Shown here: in pieces, positions 33,442-42,608 of the stretch
Position numbering within the stretch: the first letter of the stretch is position 1
Layout of the letters: every line of letters starts with the position of its first letter
Origin: an uncultured Bacteroidales bacterium
GTDB taxonomy: Bacteria; Bacteroidota; Bacteroidia; Bacteroidales; Bacteroidaceae
NCBI GenBank assembly: GCA_902760345.1
Contig: CACWFY010000001.1
Location: forward strand, 186,001-250,000
Direction: 5' to 3'
Length of the DNA stretch: 64,000 nucleotides
Made by a program: the position numbers and the translations under genes
The notes under the pieces: model-generated
What the model saw: the letters and a program-made list of their open reading frames with translations, nothing else
What the model was told of the DNA's origin: nothing
The model's database searches: none

Positions 33442-34608
33442 ATTTTCCCCTGATTTTATATATAAATACTCGCTGATTCGTTCGCAGGCATGTCCGTCGC
33501 CATAGGGATTAATGGCCTGGCTCATAGACTGATAGCTGACAGGGTCCTCTATAAGAAGAGAAACTGAATTGACGATCTGATGATAGTCTGTTCCGACCAG
33601 TTTCACAGTTCCTGCTGTCACTGCCTCTGGGCGTTCTGTTGTATCTCTCATCACAAGTACGGGTTTACCAAGTCCTGGTGCCTCCTCTTGAATGCCACCA
33701 CTGTCGGTTAATACAATAAATGATTTTTCCATGAGATAAATGAACTCCAAATATTGCAGTGGCTCGATAAAGAACATATTATGGAGATTGTCCAACTTCT
33801 CGCCGAATACCTCGTGGATGGGTTTGCGCACGTTAGGATTCAGATGCATGGGATATACAAAGTCCACGTCAGGATACTTTTGGGTGAGGTCTTTGATGGC
33901 TGTACACATCTGAATGAAACCATTGCCGAAATTCTCCCTGCGGTGGCCTGTAATCAGCACCAGCCTGCGTCCATTGTCTAATCGGCTCGTGTCGTAGCCT
34001 GCTCGCAGCAAAATAACTTTCTGCTCGTCAGCCAGGGTGGTATCCGTTTTCAGCCTGTTGACTACCATGTGCAGGGCGTCAATTACCGTGTTGCCTGTGA
34101 CGGTGATTTTGTCTTTGTCGACGTTCTCTTTCAGAAGATTGTCGCGACTTAGTGGCGTGGGCGAGAAGTGGTAGGATGCGATGCGTCCAGTCAGTTGCCT
34201 GTTCATCTCTTCCGGCCACGGACTATAGATGTTGTGAGTTCTCAATCCTGCCTCCACATGACCGACAGGAATTTGCTGATAGAAAGCCGCTAAAGCTGCT
34301 GCTGTAGAGGTCGTTGTATCGCCATGAACTAAGACGACGTCAGGGTTAACCTGTTTCAACACGTCTTTCATACCCAACAGCACGCGCGATGTGATGTCGT
34401 ATAAATCCTGTCCCTGCTTCATAATGTTCAGGTCATAATCAGCTTTGATGTTAAAGATGTCCAGGACCTGGTCAAGCATCTCGCGATGCTGTCCTGTCAC
34501 ACAGACGATAGCCTTAAAGCATTCTGGACGTTTTTTTAATGACAATACAAGAGGAGCCATCTTGATGGCTTCTGGACGGGTACCGAAAACGATGAGTATC
34601 TTTTTCAT
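33430..34608 (-). CDS. wecB: UDP-N-acetylglucosamine 2-epimerase (non-hydrolysing)
   Basis: 392 residues, typical length. Signatures: [14 protein letters not shown] at the N-terminus, [46 protein letters not shown] and [29 protein letters not shown]. It converts UDP-GlcNAc to UDP-ManNAc in the cytosol. The locus therefore probably incorporates ManNAc or a derivative; no adjacent UDP-ManNAc dehydrogenase is seen. Confidence 0.95.
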   Translation of the reverse strand: MKKILIVFGTRPEAIKMAPLVLSLKKRPECFKAIVCVTGQHREMLDQVLDIFNIKADYDLNIMKQGQDLYDITSRVLLGMKDVLKQVNPDVVLVHGDTTTSTAAALAAFYQQIPVGHVEAGLRTHNIYSPWPEEMNRQLTGRIASYHFSPTPLSRDNLLKENVDKDKITVTGNTVIDALHMVVNRLKTDTTLADEQKVILLRAGYDTSRLDNGRRLVLITGHRRENFGNGFIQMCTAIKDLTQKYPDVDFVYPMHLNPNVRKPIHEVFGEKLDNLHNMFFIEPLQYLEFIYLMEKSFIVLTDSGGIQEEAPGLGKPVLVMRDTTERPEAVTAGTVKLVGTDYHQIVNSVSLLIEDPVSYQSMSQAINPYGDGHACERISEYLYIKSGENALF

Positions 34609-34622
34609 TGTCGGATATTTTT

Positions 34623-35687
34623 TTATTGGGTTATTTGACTCACGTAGGTTTCGTCGTCGAGTGCTAACTCTGGATCTATGGTAGTTAAGGCAGAAATTTT
34701 TTCTGCATAGTCTGACTTGATCTGACGAACTAAATTACAGACGTTAGCCTCCGAATAGGCATCGGCATCATATCCGATGCCGAGCTTCTTGACTTTTGAA
34801 GCGAGAAATGTACCGGAACTGACGATGATGGGCCGACGGAAGAAGATGGTCTCATAGAGTTTGTTAGGCTCAGCATACTTGACATTCATATCTAAATCGT
34901 AGGTAGATATGATAACGTCAATATTGTTGTAAATGCCAGGTAGGTCGACAGGACTTTTGAAGGGTCCGTGATAAATGATGTTGTCACGATGAGGCAATGA
35001 CTGCTCTGTAATGGTAGGATCTATATTCCCATAGAAATGGAACTCGTGGCTTGGGAAGTTCCTGCTGATAATTTCGGCCATACTGAGTAGCGCTTTATAG
35101 CGAACGCTACCAACAAAGGCAAATCGCAGGTGTGAGAAATCAGGAACGTGCATTTCCTCATTAAGTTGATATCCTCGGATGGAAGAATTCAACTTGTTGG
35201 GAACCAATACGATGTTTTTGGGACAATTGGTCATGGACTTATAGTGATATTCAATAAATCCTTCGGAAGTCATTACAGTTTTGAAAGATTTACGAATGAT
35301 ACGCTTGTCGAACCGTTCCAATATACTTCTTAGCCATGAATAACTGATGTAGCTGTGTACAAGATCGCATTCTTCATAAATGTATGAATGATTAGGATTC
35401 AGTAGTGTTGCGAACAGTGCCACGTCAAATCCTTGGTAGTACCAAACGACAGGTTGACCAGCTTCACGCTTGAATAGTTTTCTCAGTCCATTCAAATAAA
35501 TGCTGATACGCTTTATGTAGGGCATGTCATTTGTGAACTGGCCGATGACTTCAGTGTCAGTGTATTTGGATTGTTCTTGACGAAGAAATCCAAACATCCG
35601 AACCTCATGTCCTTGACGTTTGAAGTCTGACGCACGTTTATTAGGGTGTGCGTCATTGACCGAGTTCATAACAAAATATATCTTCAT
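34623..35687 (-). CDS. Glycosyltransferase, GT-B (family 4-like)
   Basis: 354 residues. It begins [19 protein letters not shown] and keeps a GT-B layout: N-terminal Rossmann half with [17 protein letters not shown], and C-terminal half with [23 protein letters not shown] and the donor-site stretch [20 protein letters not shown] (E-x7-E type). It adds a sugar to the growing repeat unit. Identity of the sugar is unknown. It lies 14 nt upstream of wecB in the same transcript. Confidence 0.85.
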   Translation of the reverse strand: MKIYFVMNSVNDAHPNKRASDFKRQGHEVRMFGFLRQEQSKYTDTEVIGQFTNDMPYIKRISIYLNGLRKLFKREAGQPVVWYYQGFDVALFATLLNPNHSYIYEECDLVHSYISYSWLRSILERFDKRIIRKSFKTVMTSEGFIEYHYKSMTNCPKNIVLVPNKLNSSIRGYQLNEEMHVPDFSHLRFAFVGSVRYKALLSMAEIISRNFPSHEFHFYGNIDPTITEQSLPHRDNIIYHGPFKSPVDLPGIYNNIDVIISTYDLDMNVKYAEPNKLYETIFFRRPIIVSSGTFLASKVKKLGIGYDADAYSEANVCNLVRQIKSDYAEKISALTTIDPELALDDETYVSQITQ

Positions 35688-35702
35688 ATAGATTCTCCTC
35701 TT

Positions 35703-36848
35703 TTAGTGTAAAGCCTTATGAATGGCATCTAAGAAACCGTGACCATATTCTAAGTCGGGCTCCACGTAATTGCCTTCTCCCCACTCGTTCCACGACTTAA
35801 GGAATATGAGGCGATGCTCTTCTTGCTTGTCGGCAATAATGTGAAGGGCCATTTCAATATGTTTGCGAAAATTTTCTGGAGTGGCATTAACATATACTCC
35901 ATCGTAACTGCCTGCTCTTGGACTGCGATCCCATTGGGGCATAATGGTAGGGTAGACGTTTTCCCATCTGTCTTCAGGAGCAAAAAAGTGCTCAACGACC
36001 TTGGGGTAATCAAGGGTTAAAGTGGGTAAGAACGAAAGGTTTTCGTATAATAGCCGTATCAAGTTCCTTTTGTATTTACCTTGGGAAATCATCTCTGCAC
36101 GGGCTTTGCCAAAAGAATTAATGGCATCAAAGCCTAAGGTAAGGATGTTGTTGTAGACATCAGCGCTACTTTCTGTATTGGGCATGATGCGCTCTAAGGT
36201 GTTGTCCTCTTTACGCCGGATAGTACTGGTGCTGCTAATCATAGCAACAAAATGTATGCCTGGAAGGCCGTTCTGTTCAGCTAACTGACGCCATAGCTCA
36301 ATAAAATGAGGTACGTCGGCAAAATTGTAGGGGTCATAAATGGCGAAGAGTGGTTTGCCATCAACAGTAATGTATCGATGGTCACAGAATGCAGGTAAAA
36401 CATAATTGAAGTGACGTACATAGTCTTCGTCACCAGGATACTCCTGTTTAGCAATCATCTGAGTACCCCCGTCTTTTTGCCAGGTCTTGTTGCTCCAATC
36501 GTGGTTGGCCCAGCACAGGCAGAAAGGATAGTCAGGCTTACCGCTATTTAGAACCTCTTGGAAGGGACGCTCCAATAACATTTTCCCATTACCGAACCAG
36601 TAGTGGTAATAGCAAAACCCCTCTAATCCTGCTTCCCGAGCCATCTCCGCCTGTCGTTCTCTTGTTTCTGGCAGACGCAAATCATAGAATCCCAAATCTG
36701 CCGGGATGCGTGGTTGGTAATGACCTCGAAATAGGGGTCTTGCTTTGGCTACGTTCGTCCATTCGGTGAAACCAGGTCCCCATACCCTGTCATTCTCAGG
36801 AATGGGGTGGAACTGGGGGAGATATAGTCCTATTACTCTTGCTTTCAT
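35703..36848 (-). CDS. WbsX-family glycan-locus protein (GH99-like)
   Basis: 381 residues. Strong WbsX signature: VIGLYLPQFHPIPENDRVWG, GFTEWTNVAKARPLF, GFCYYHYWFGNGKMLLERP, CWANHDWSNKTW, and near the end FLKSWNEWGEGNYVEPD. These proteins resemble family 99 glycoside hydrolases (endo-mannosidase-like TIM barrel) and are common in O-antigen and capsule loci. They are often listed as putative glycosyltransferases although the activity is not well established. No signal peptide is seen, so it should act in the cytosol. Confidence 0.9.
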   Translation of the reverse strand: MKARVIGLYLPQFHPIPENDRVWGPGFTEWTNVAKARPLFRGHYQPRIPADLGFYDLRLPETRERQAEMAREAGLEGFCYYHYWFGNGKMLLERPFQEVLNSGKPDYPFCLCWANHDWSNKTWQKDGGTQMIAKQEYPGDEDYVRHFNYVLPAFCDHRYITVDGKPLFAIYDPYNFADVPHFIELWRQLAEQNGLPGIHFVAMISSTSTIRRKEDNTLERIMPNTESSADVYNNILTLGFDAINSFGKARAEMISQGKYKRNLIRLLYENLSFLPTLTLDYPKVVEHFFAPEDRWENVYPTIMPQWDRSPRAGSYDGVYVNATPENFRKHIEMALHIIADKQEEHRLIFLKSWNEWGEGNYVEPDLEYGHGFLDAIHKALH

Positions 36849-36865
36849 TTTACTGTCGTGAAAAA

Positions 36866-38023
36866 TTACGATTTGTATATTTCTTTGACTAGAAGGTTTA
36901 AGTCTTTTGCTTGACGTTGAAGTAATAATTCGTATTGATGAGTCAATTCCGTGCAGTATTTGTTCCGATTGTTGATGACAGCCAATATTGCACGATATAG
37001 GTCAGCAGGATAAAAAGGAGAAAAACAAATACCAGAGTTTCCATAAATCTCGGGGATACTTGTAACATTAGAAGCAATAGTAGGTGTTCCATATTTCATA
37101 GCTTCTATGGGAGGATAGCCAAATCCTTCGAAGAATGAAGCAAAGATTAGGGCATAAGCATATCTGTATGTCTGTTCCAAGTCTGAATCGGACAATAATG
37201 GTATGTCAATGTGCCGTTCGTGTTCTGTAACCCCGTATTTTAATGTGATAATATAGAAGTCGGTATATTTGTCGAGAATTTTATAAATAACATTTAAAAC
37301 GTTTTTTGCATTTTTGTATCGCCTATTTGCTGCCAGCATGAGAAAGAATTTCTTATTTTGACTAATAAGTGTGTTTAGGGTTCTGTTTTCGATGGTTGGC
37401 AGTATTTGGGGACTCTTTGTTGGTGAATAGCAGACCCTTACTTTCCCTTGGAGTTGGGGAAAATAGTATTCTAGTGCATATTTGGAATACGTAGAGACTG
37501 TGTATGGTATAGTGTTCGGAGCAGCATAAAGCGGCATGATATGGCTGTAAATGGCATCTGCTTGACGTTTCCAACGTCCTGAAAATAAGTTGATGAGTCG
37601 CTTAATATGTTCCCATTTCGACTCTATGCGTCGGTCGTATAGCATGACGTCTGCTTTGATGTCACAACGTTCTATTTCTGATATGTCGTGAATAAACATA
37701 ATTGTCTTACACGTTATGCCTTCCAGTCTGTAATTTGTGTAAAATTGACCAATAGCAATAAAAAAGGTATCTATTTTATTCTTGGAGACTATTGCTTCTA
37801 GTGTTTCTTTCGACAAGTCATGCAGATTAATATGGTGATTCTTGGCTATTCTTCCGATTTTGTAAAGTGCACCCTCACCAATAGTTGAATCCCAAACCCC
37901 ATAAAGTGTGTCTGAAGTTGTCTTCTTTGAGAAAACTTCCTCACAGACGCGCATGGTAAAACTGGCGGCACCACCAATGCCCCCGTTTAATTGAAGCGGT
38001 AAAAAATCTAAAAGAATATTCAT
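36866..38023 (-). CDS. Family 1/4 glycosyltransferase
   Basis: 385 residues from the ATG at 38023 (MNILLDFLPLQLNGGIGG). A longer frame would overlap the upstream gene. The GT-B C-terminal half holds FFLMLAANRRYKNAKNVLN and the E-x7-E donor motif FASFFEGFGYPPIEAMKYGTPT, followed by NVTSIPEIYGNSG. The first half has the Gly-rich loop near the start. It acts on the cytosolic face of the inner membrane. The preceding gene ends 2 nt away, so the two are tightly packed. Confidence 0.9.
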   Translation of the reverse strand: MNILLDFLPLQLNGGIGGAASFTMRVCEEVFSKKTTSDTLYGVWDSTIGEGALYKIGRIAKNHHINLHDLSKETLEAIVSKNKIDTFFIAIGQFYTNYRLEGITCKTIMFIHDISEIERCDIKADVMLYDRRIESKWEHIKRLINLFSGRWKRQADAIYSHIMPLYAAPNTIPYTVSTYSKYALEYYFPQLQGKVRVCYSPTKSPQILPTIENRTLNTLISQNKKFFLMLAANRRYKNAKNVLNVIYKILDKYTDFYIITLKYGVTEHERHIDIPLLSDSDLEQTYRYAYALIFASFFEGFGYPPIEAMKYGTPTIASNVTSIPEIYGNSGICFSPFYPADLYRAILAVINNRNKYCTELTHQYELLLQRQAKDLNLLVKEIYKS

Positions 38024-38025
38024 AT

Positions 38026-38928
38026 CTATAACCAATTTGGGGCAATTCGTTTTTCTTTTTTTCGTGAACGAATGATGGCAGGTAAATGTGTAATGAGCCA
38101 AAGTATTTCTAAGAAGTATGTCCCTGGAATATATTGCCGTTTAGGAAGCTCATGTACATAATTACGGAATAGTTGTCTTATTATTTCTGCTGTTCTTCTG
38201 AATATGTTGCGATTGATGTCGCACGCAATTAGCAATAGGTCACGATGTAAACGTCGACGGTTAAAAGCGTTAACGTTGCCAACAATTTGCCGGTCATGAT
38301 ACATTTGAGCCTTAGGAACAAGCAAGACTTTTTTCTGATGATATAGCAGACGGTGATAGTAGTTGTTGTCTTCGCTGTAATGAAAAAATAGAGGATTAAA
38401 ACCACCTATCTGCTGTATCAAACTTAATGGCATAAGCCAGCATGCAGCACATATCTCTGCACTATCGTAACAATCAGCTAAAGTATGATTGATAAGCAAG
38501 TCATCGAGCATGAGGTTGGTAGATAGCTGTAGAGAAATGCGAAACAAATGGTCAATTCGTGTCCCGTCACCATTTAGGTGAAGTGGTGAAAGCAGTGATT
38601 GCCCATCGCTGACATCCAACATCCGTTGTATTGCATCAGTTGCAAGTGCAGCATCTTGATTTAGTAGTAGCACATAGTCTGCATTGTGCTCCAAAGCATA
38701 TTTTATACCAAGATTGTTGGCTTGTCCGAATCCGAGGTTTTTTTCTTGTGGCAACCATATTGAGTCGGGATAGTGTGTTGGTATATGATCGCGTGTGCCA
38801 TCTGCAGATCCATTGTCGATTATTACAGGTATTACGGGAACTGTACTATCTGACAGACTCTTTAGACATCGGTCTATCCAACCTCTATGCATAGCATTGT
38901 AAGTTACAATGATTGAGTATATTTTCAT
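38026..38928 (-). CDS. Family 2 glycosyltransferase, rhamnosyltransferase-like
   Basis: 300 residues. GT-A motifs: YSIIVTYNAMHRGWIDRCL, PVIIDNGSADGTRDHI, NLGFGQANNLGIKYAL, LLLNQDAAL (metal-binding region). The pattern is that of WbbL/rhamnosyltransferase-like enzymes. The C-terminal part (FRNYVHELPKRQYIPGTYF) may touch the membrane. It overlaps the polymerase gene by 4 nt. Confidence 0.9.
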   Translation of the reverse strand: MKIYSIIVTYNAMHRGWIDRCLKSLSDSTVPVIPVIIDNGSADGTRDHIPTHYPDSIWLPQEKNLGFGQANNLGIKYALEHNADYVLLLNQDAALATDAIQRMLDVSDGQSLLSPLHLNGDGTRIDHLFRISLQLSTNLMLDDLLINHTLADCYDSAEICAACWLMPLSLIQQIGGFNPLFFHYSEDNNYYHRLLYHQKKVLLVPKAQMYHDRQIVGNVNAFNRRRLHRDLLLIACDINRNIFRRTAEIIRQLFRNYVHELPKRQYIPGTYFLEILWLITHLPAIIRSRKKEKRIAPNWL

Positions 38929-40181
38929 ATTCTGAACTTGTACTTAAAAAGGATGTGGAGTGTAAATATCAGAAAAAGAGCAAATGTTGCATAATGATGA
39001 ACAAAAGGCCATGCAAATATTCCTCGTGTAAAAAAAGCTATTAGAGTTACAATAAAGAAAGTACGATGAAAATATAACTCTTGCCAATTATATCTGATAA
39101 GTTGCGTAATGAAACATAGTGTAATAAAAAACACAAGATACCCGAACCATCCAAGGTCAAGAAATAATTCACCGCCAAAGGTGTCGAAAACATTTGCTTG
39201 TATATTTATTTTAGCATGGATGTTATCGTAATGCTGTATTAAATCGAAATTTTGATGATTTACTATTTTGTTTGTCAGAGGAAGAATACGGCCAATTTGC
39301 AACGGGGCGTCACCACCTTCGTTAAACACGGCGCAGAAATTATTGACATGTTGCCCCGCATATGCATATAGAGATATAAGTGGGCTTACTTTATTACCTT
39401 TTCCAGAATCATCTCCAAAACGAGAAATTGTTATAATCATCATTTGTAGAATGATGACAGTTCCAATAATAGCAGATGCTATAGATATGCCTCTTTTAAG
39501 ACGCGATGAAAGATATTGATAGAAGAATCCAAAAAGGAGGAAAAAGTCGAAAATCCAATAAATCAGGGCGGCACGTCCTGCTACAATAATTGATAGAATC
39601 GCTTGTACGATGGAGGCTGCCAATAAACCTGCCCGAACAATAATGGGGCTATCGGTAAACGTTTTCAAATAAAACCAGAAAAACAAAGCCATTGTGGGGA
39701 ATGGTATAGAAACCATTATTTGAGGAATGAACATAAGATAATTACTTTCTACATTCCCTCCCATAGAGCGCAATTTGTCATTCTGCCTGTATACATCAAC
39801 CATGTCCATAATCAATGCTTCACGAATAGCTGAAAGGCTTGTCAAAATCATTGTTATTGACGAAATGATAAGAATTGCGAAAAGCAGGTATAGCATGAGT
39901 GATTTATGTGGCTCATGCTTTTTGATTTTAATTGATGAAATAAAATGTAGTGGTAGCAAGACTATGGTCCACTGAAGACAATACAGGAGAATTGTTGGTA
40001 GAGTTACAGAATATTCATTAATACCATAGTCGCCATACACATCATAGAAGTCAATAATAATAGAGAAAATTGATACGACAACCAATAATAGAGTTGCTGC
40101 AATGTCAAGATTTAAACATCTATGCTTCATATAGAAATATGTAGCAAGCAAAATAAAATATATGAGCGGTATGAATAGCAT
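38925..40181 (-). CDS. Wzy-like repeat-unit polymerase
   Basis: 418 residues with ~11 hydrophobic segments, beginning MLFIPLIYFILLATYFYMK and ending in a run of aromatic-rich helices. A large periplasmic loop around residues ~250-330 (ISRFGDDSGKGNKVSPLISLY, YAGQHVNNFCAVF) fits Wzy/O-antigen polymerases. These are poorly conserved and named by topology and position. It lies directly beside the Wzx-like flippase gene, which supports the assignment. It should polymerise flipped repeat units in the periplasm. Confidence 0.8.
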   Translation of the reverse strand: MLFIPLIYFILLATYFYMKHRCLNLDIAATLLLVVVSIFSIIIDFYDVYGDYGINEYSVTLPTILLYCLQWTIVLLPLHFISSIKIKKHEPHKSLMLYLLFAILIISSITMILTSLSAIREALIMDMVDVYRQNDKLRSMGGNVESNYLMFIPQIMVSIPFPTMALFFWFYLKTFTDSPIIVRAGLLAASIVQAILSIIVAGRAALIYWIFDFFLLFGFFYQYLSSRLKRGISIASAIIGTVIILQMMIITISRFGDDSGKGNKVSPLISLYAYAGQHVNNFCAVFNEGGDAPLQIGRILPLTNKIVNHQNFDLIQHYDNIHAKINIQANVFDTFGGELFLDLGWFGYLVFFITLCFITQLIRYNWQELYFHRTFFIVTLIAFFTRGIFAWPFVHHYATFALFLIFTLHILFKYKFRI

Positions 40182-40190
40182 ATAACCTTT

Positions 40191-41531
40191 TTATCTTAGA
40201 TTTGACTTTATGTGTTTCAAATCCTTCCATCCCCAAAGAAGAGCCTTGGTCTGACGAGTAAACAGATGGCGGTAGGCAGGAATGAAAGCATCGGCCAGAT
40301 AGCCTGCAGCCAGATTGCTGGCTATGGCTACGAAAGCGGCAGCCAGAATGCCATAGCGGGGAAGAAGTAAATAGTTGAGCAAGATGCAGACAAGACAGCC
40401 GAAACCATCGCGGAAGATAGCATAGCGCTGTAATCCTTCTGTCACGAGCATAGCTCCTGCTGTGTTTGACAATGCCACGCTGGCAGCCTTAAACGACATT
40501 ACCTGTAAGATTGCTACAGCAGGCAGGTAAACGGAACCGAAAGTCAGCATGATAATCCAATAAGCCAATACAGAGGTCGCAGCTGCCGCTATGATAGACA
40601 GCCATAAAGAGATGTTCATGAACTGCTGTGCTTTGGCTATGTACTCTTGTTGGCTTTTTTCGCGAATGGAAACCAATACAGGAGTAATGGTCTGAGCAAG
40701 TATCATGGGAATGTATATCAACACTTCCACAAAGCGTGATGCCACTGAGAAAAACCCCACCGACTCTTTATCAATAATCTGTCCAATCATGACTTGATCT
40801 ATTCTCTGGTAGATGATGACTGCCGCATTCGTTAACATGAGTGGAAAGGACTCCTTAATGAGAAATGTTGCATAATGACGGTCAAAATTCCAGTCTCCAA
40901 TAGGACCTATTCTCCGTTTATAGGCAATGAGATATGCAATCGCTATAAAAACGGCATCCAACATGTAGGCTGTTAGGAACCATGTAAGAGATGCACCAGC
41001 CAGAAGTAGTAACACTTTGACAAAAATGCTTACCAACGTGCTGATAATCTCTGCCTTGACAACGAACTCATTTTGTACTATTGCGGTAAAGTAGTTGCGA
41101 GAAACAGTCATGGTGTTAGCCACGATAGTCAGCGAATAGATGGCTGTCAGCAGGGTCGTATAAAAATCAGCCTCCATTCCTAAGGATGTCATGATAACGA
41201 GGACTATGAAACAGAGCCCGAAAATCATCTTGATACCGAAAGCTGTTCCTATAATCTTTTGAAAAGGTATTTCCTTTCGTGCTTCTTCTCGTATTTCGAT
41301 AGCGTCAAGACCAAAAAGGGCAAATGTTTGGAAGAGAAAGACGTAGCTGATGACATAGTTCATGAGCCCATAGTCCTTAGGCCCTAGATAACGTGCAACA
41401 ATAATGCCAACCAGTAAACCACTAATCAGATTAACAATCTTGCCAACAACTGCCCAAAACAAATTCTGCACAATGGTTTCTTTTGTTTTGGATAGATGAA
41501 AGTGATTAGTGATGCTACTTAAGAATCTCAT
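40191..41531 (-). CDS. Wzx-like oligosaccharide flippase
   Basis: 446 residues, ~12-14 membrane segments. The N-terminus is characteristic of the MATE/MOP polysaccharide exporters: NLFWAVVGKIVNLISGLLVG, IVARYLGPKDYGLMNYVISY. The second half contains YQRIDQVMIGQIIDKESVGF, the conserved charged helix. It moves the undecaprenyl-linked repeat unit across the inner membrane. Charged residues at the C-terminus (WGWKDLKHIKSNLR) are cytosolic. Confidence 0.92.
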   Translation of the reverse strand: MRFLSSITNHFHLSKTKETIVQNLFWAVVGKIVNLISGLLVGIIVARYLGPKDYGLMNYVISYVFLFQTFALFGLDAIEIREEARKEIPFQKIIGTAFGIKMIFGLCFIVLVIMTSLGMEADFYTTLLTAIYSLTIVANTMTVSRNYFTAIVQNEFVVKAEIISTLVSIFVKVLLLLAGASLTWFLTAYMLDAVFIAIAYLIAYKRRIGPIGDWNFDRHYATFLIKESFPLMLTNAAVIIYQRIDQVMIGQIIDKESVGFFSVASRFVEVLIYIPMILAQTITPVLVSIREKSQQEYIAKAQQFMNISLWLSIIAAAATSVLAYWIIMLTFGSVYLPAVAILQVMSFKAASVALSNTAGAMLVTEGLQRYAIFRDGFGCLVCILLNYLLLPRYGILAAAFVAIASNLAAGYLADAFIPAYRHLFTRQTKALLWGWKDLKHIKSNLR

Positions 41532-41539
41532 GCTTAGTC

Positions 41540-42598
41540 CTAAAAACTAAAATGTAAGTCTTTCCTAACAATATAAAATGCTGTTCCAAGGAATGCTAAA
41601 ACAAGCATTCCTATCACAAAAATCATTCGTTTGGGACCTGCAGGCTTAACGGCGACTTCTGCACCTTTGATGACGGTGAAGGCGGGAGTACGCTCCTGCA
41701 CTTTGGCCTTGGCGGCCTGAAGTTGAGTATTCAGTGTGGTGTAGGTGTTATACTTCAACTGCATGTCGTTCTCCAAGTCCATGATACGCAACTCCATACT
41801 CTTTAACGAGATGTCCATATTGGCATCGGAAGTACTGCCAAGTTGGCGACGCACCTTCTCGTAATCGATCTTGGCATCTGCCGCCAGCTTCTTGTAGTAT
41901 TCGTAGTCTATGCGTGCCTTATTGGTGCGGTAGTCGGTAATGAACCCTTGCAATTGGCTTTTAATAGAATCGGCAAGCGTCTTACAAATCAGTGCATCTT
42001 GTGCTTTGGTGGTGATGGTTATGACGCCAGTCTTTTTGTCTGTGCTGATTTTGACGTTATCGCGGATGGCTTTTGCCACATCATCATCGTCTTTTGACAA
42101 ATAGTATGGGTCGAACTTACTGTTGCCGCTTGCTTTTTTCTTGTCCTTGGCTTTGGGAATCAAACTCTTTACCCAACGCATAGGAGCACCAATCCACGAC
42201 ATCTTTTGGTACTTCTTCAGATAGTCGTAATACGTAGCATCAATCTCACCTTCTTGGTCTTGGACGCGGATGTTGAATAAGCCACTGACAAAGCCGTTGT
42301 CTTCCATCAGGTCGGGGTAGAGCAGAGGATTGATAGCATCTGTGGTCTGCATGTCGCTTAGGTCAATACCAAAACTTGATACAATAGAACCGAGCGCTCC
42401 ACTACCAAGGCTGCTTTCCATTTCTGGAGCAAGTTTTATTTCAGAGGAATAGTAGCGCGGTTGACTGAATATATAGATACATGATAATACTAAGGTGATA
42501 GGTAGCGTCTTATAGAATAACCGACGGCCGTTCCATATCTTTTTAGCTACCAGTCGCAGGTCGATGACTGCAGGTTGTGTTTCCTTCTTATTTTCCAT
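41540..42598 (-). CDS. Wzz-type chain-length determinant
   Basis: 352 residues from the ATG at 42598. Two membrane helices (PITLVLSCIYIFS near residue 35 and MIFVIGMLVLAFLGTAFYIV near the C-terminus) flank a periplasmic domain with a long coiled coil (RTNKARIDYEYYKKLAADAK). The Pro-rich approach to the second helix (VAVKPAGPKRM) is typical. No cytosolic tyrosine kinase domain is fused. It co-operates with the polymerase and the Wza-like exporter to set chain length. It lies 10 nt from the exporter gene. Confidence 0.92.
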   Translation of the reverse strand: MENKKETQPAVIDLRLVAKKIWNGRRLFYKTLPITLVLSCIYIFSQPRYYSSEIKLAPEMESSLGSGALGSIVSSFGIDLSDMQTTDAINPLLYPDLMEDNGFVSGLFNIRVQDQEGEIDATYYDYLKKYQKMSWIGAPMRWVKSLIPKAKDKKKASGNSKFDPYYLSKDDDDVAKAIRDNVKISTDKKTGVITITTKAQDALICKTLADSIKSQLQGFITDYRTNKARIDYEYYKKLAADAKIDYEKVRRQLGSTSDANMDISLKSMELRIMDLENDMQLKYNTYTTLNTQLQAAKAKVQERTPAFTVIKGAEVAVKPAGPKRMIFVIGMLVLAFLGTAFYIVRKDLHFSF

Positions 42599-42608
42599 AT
42601 TTCTTTCT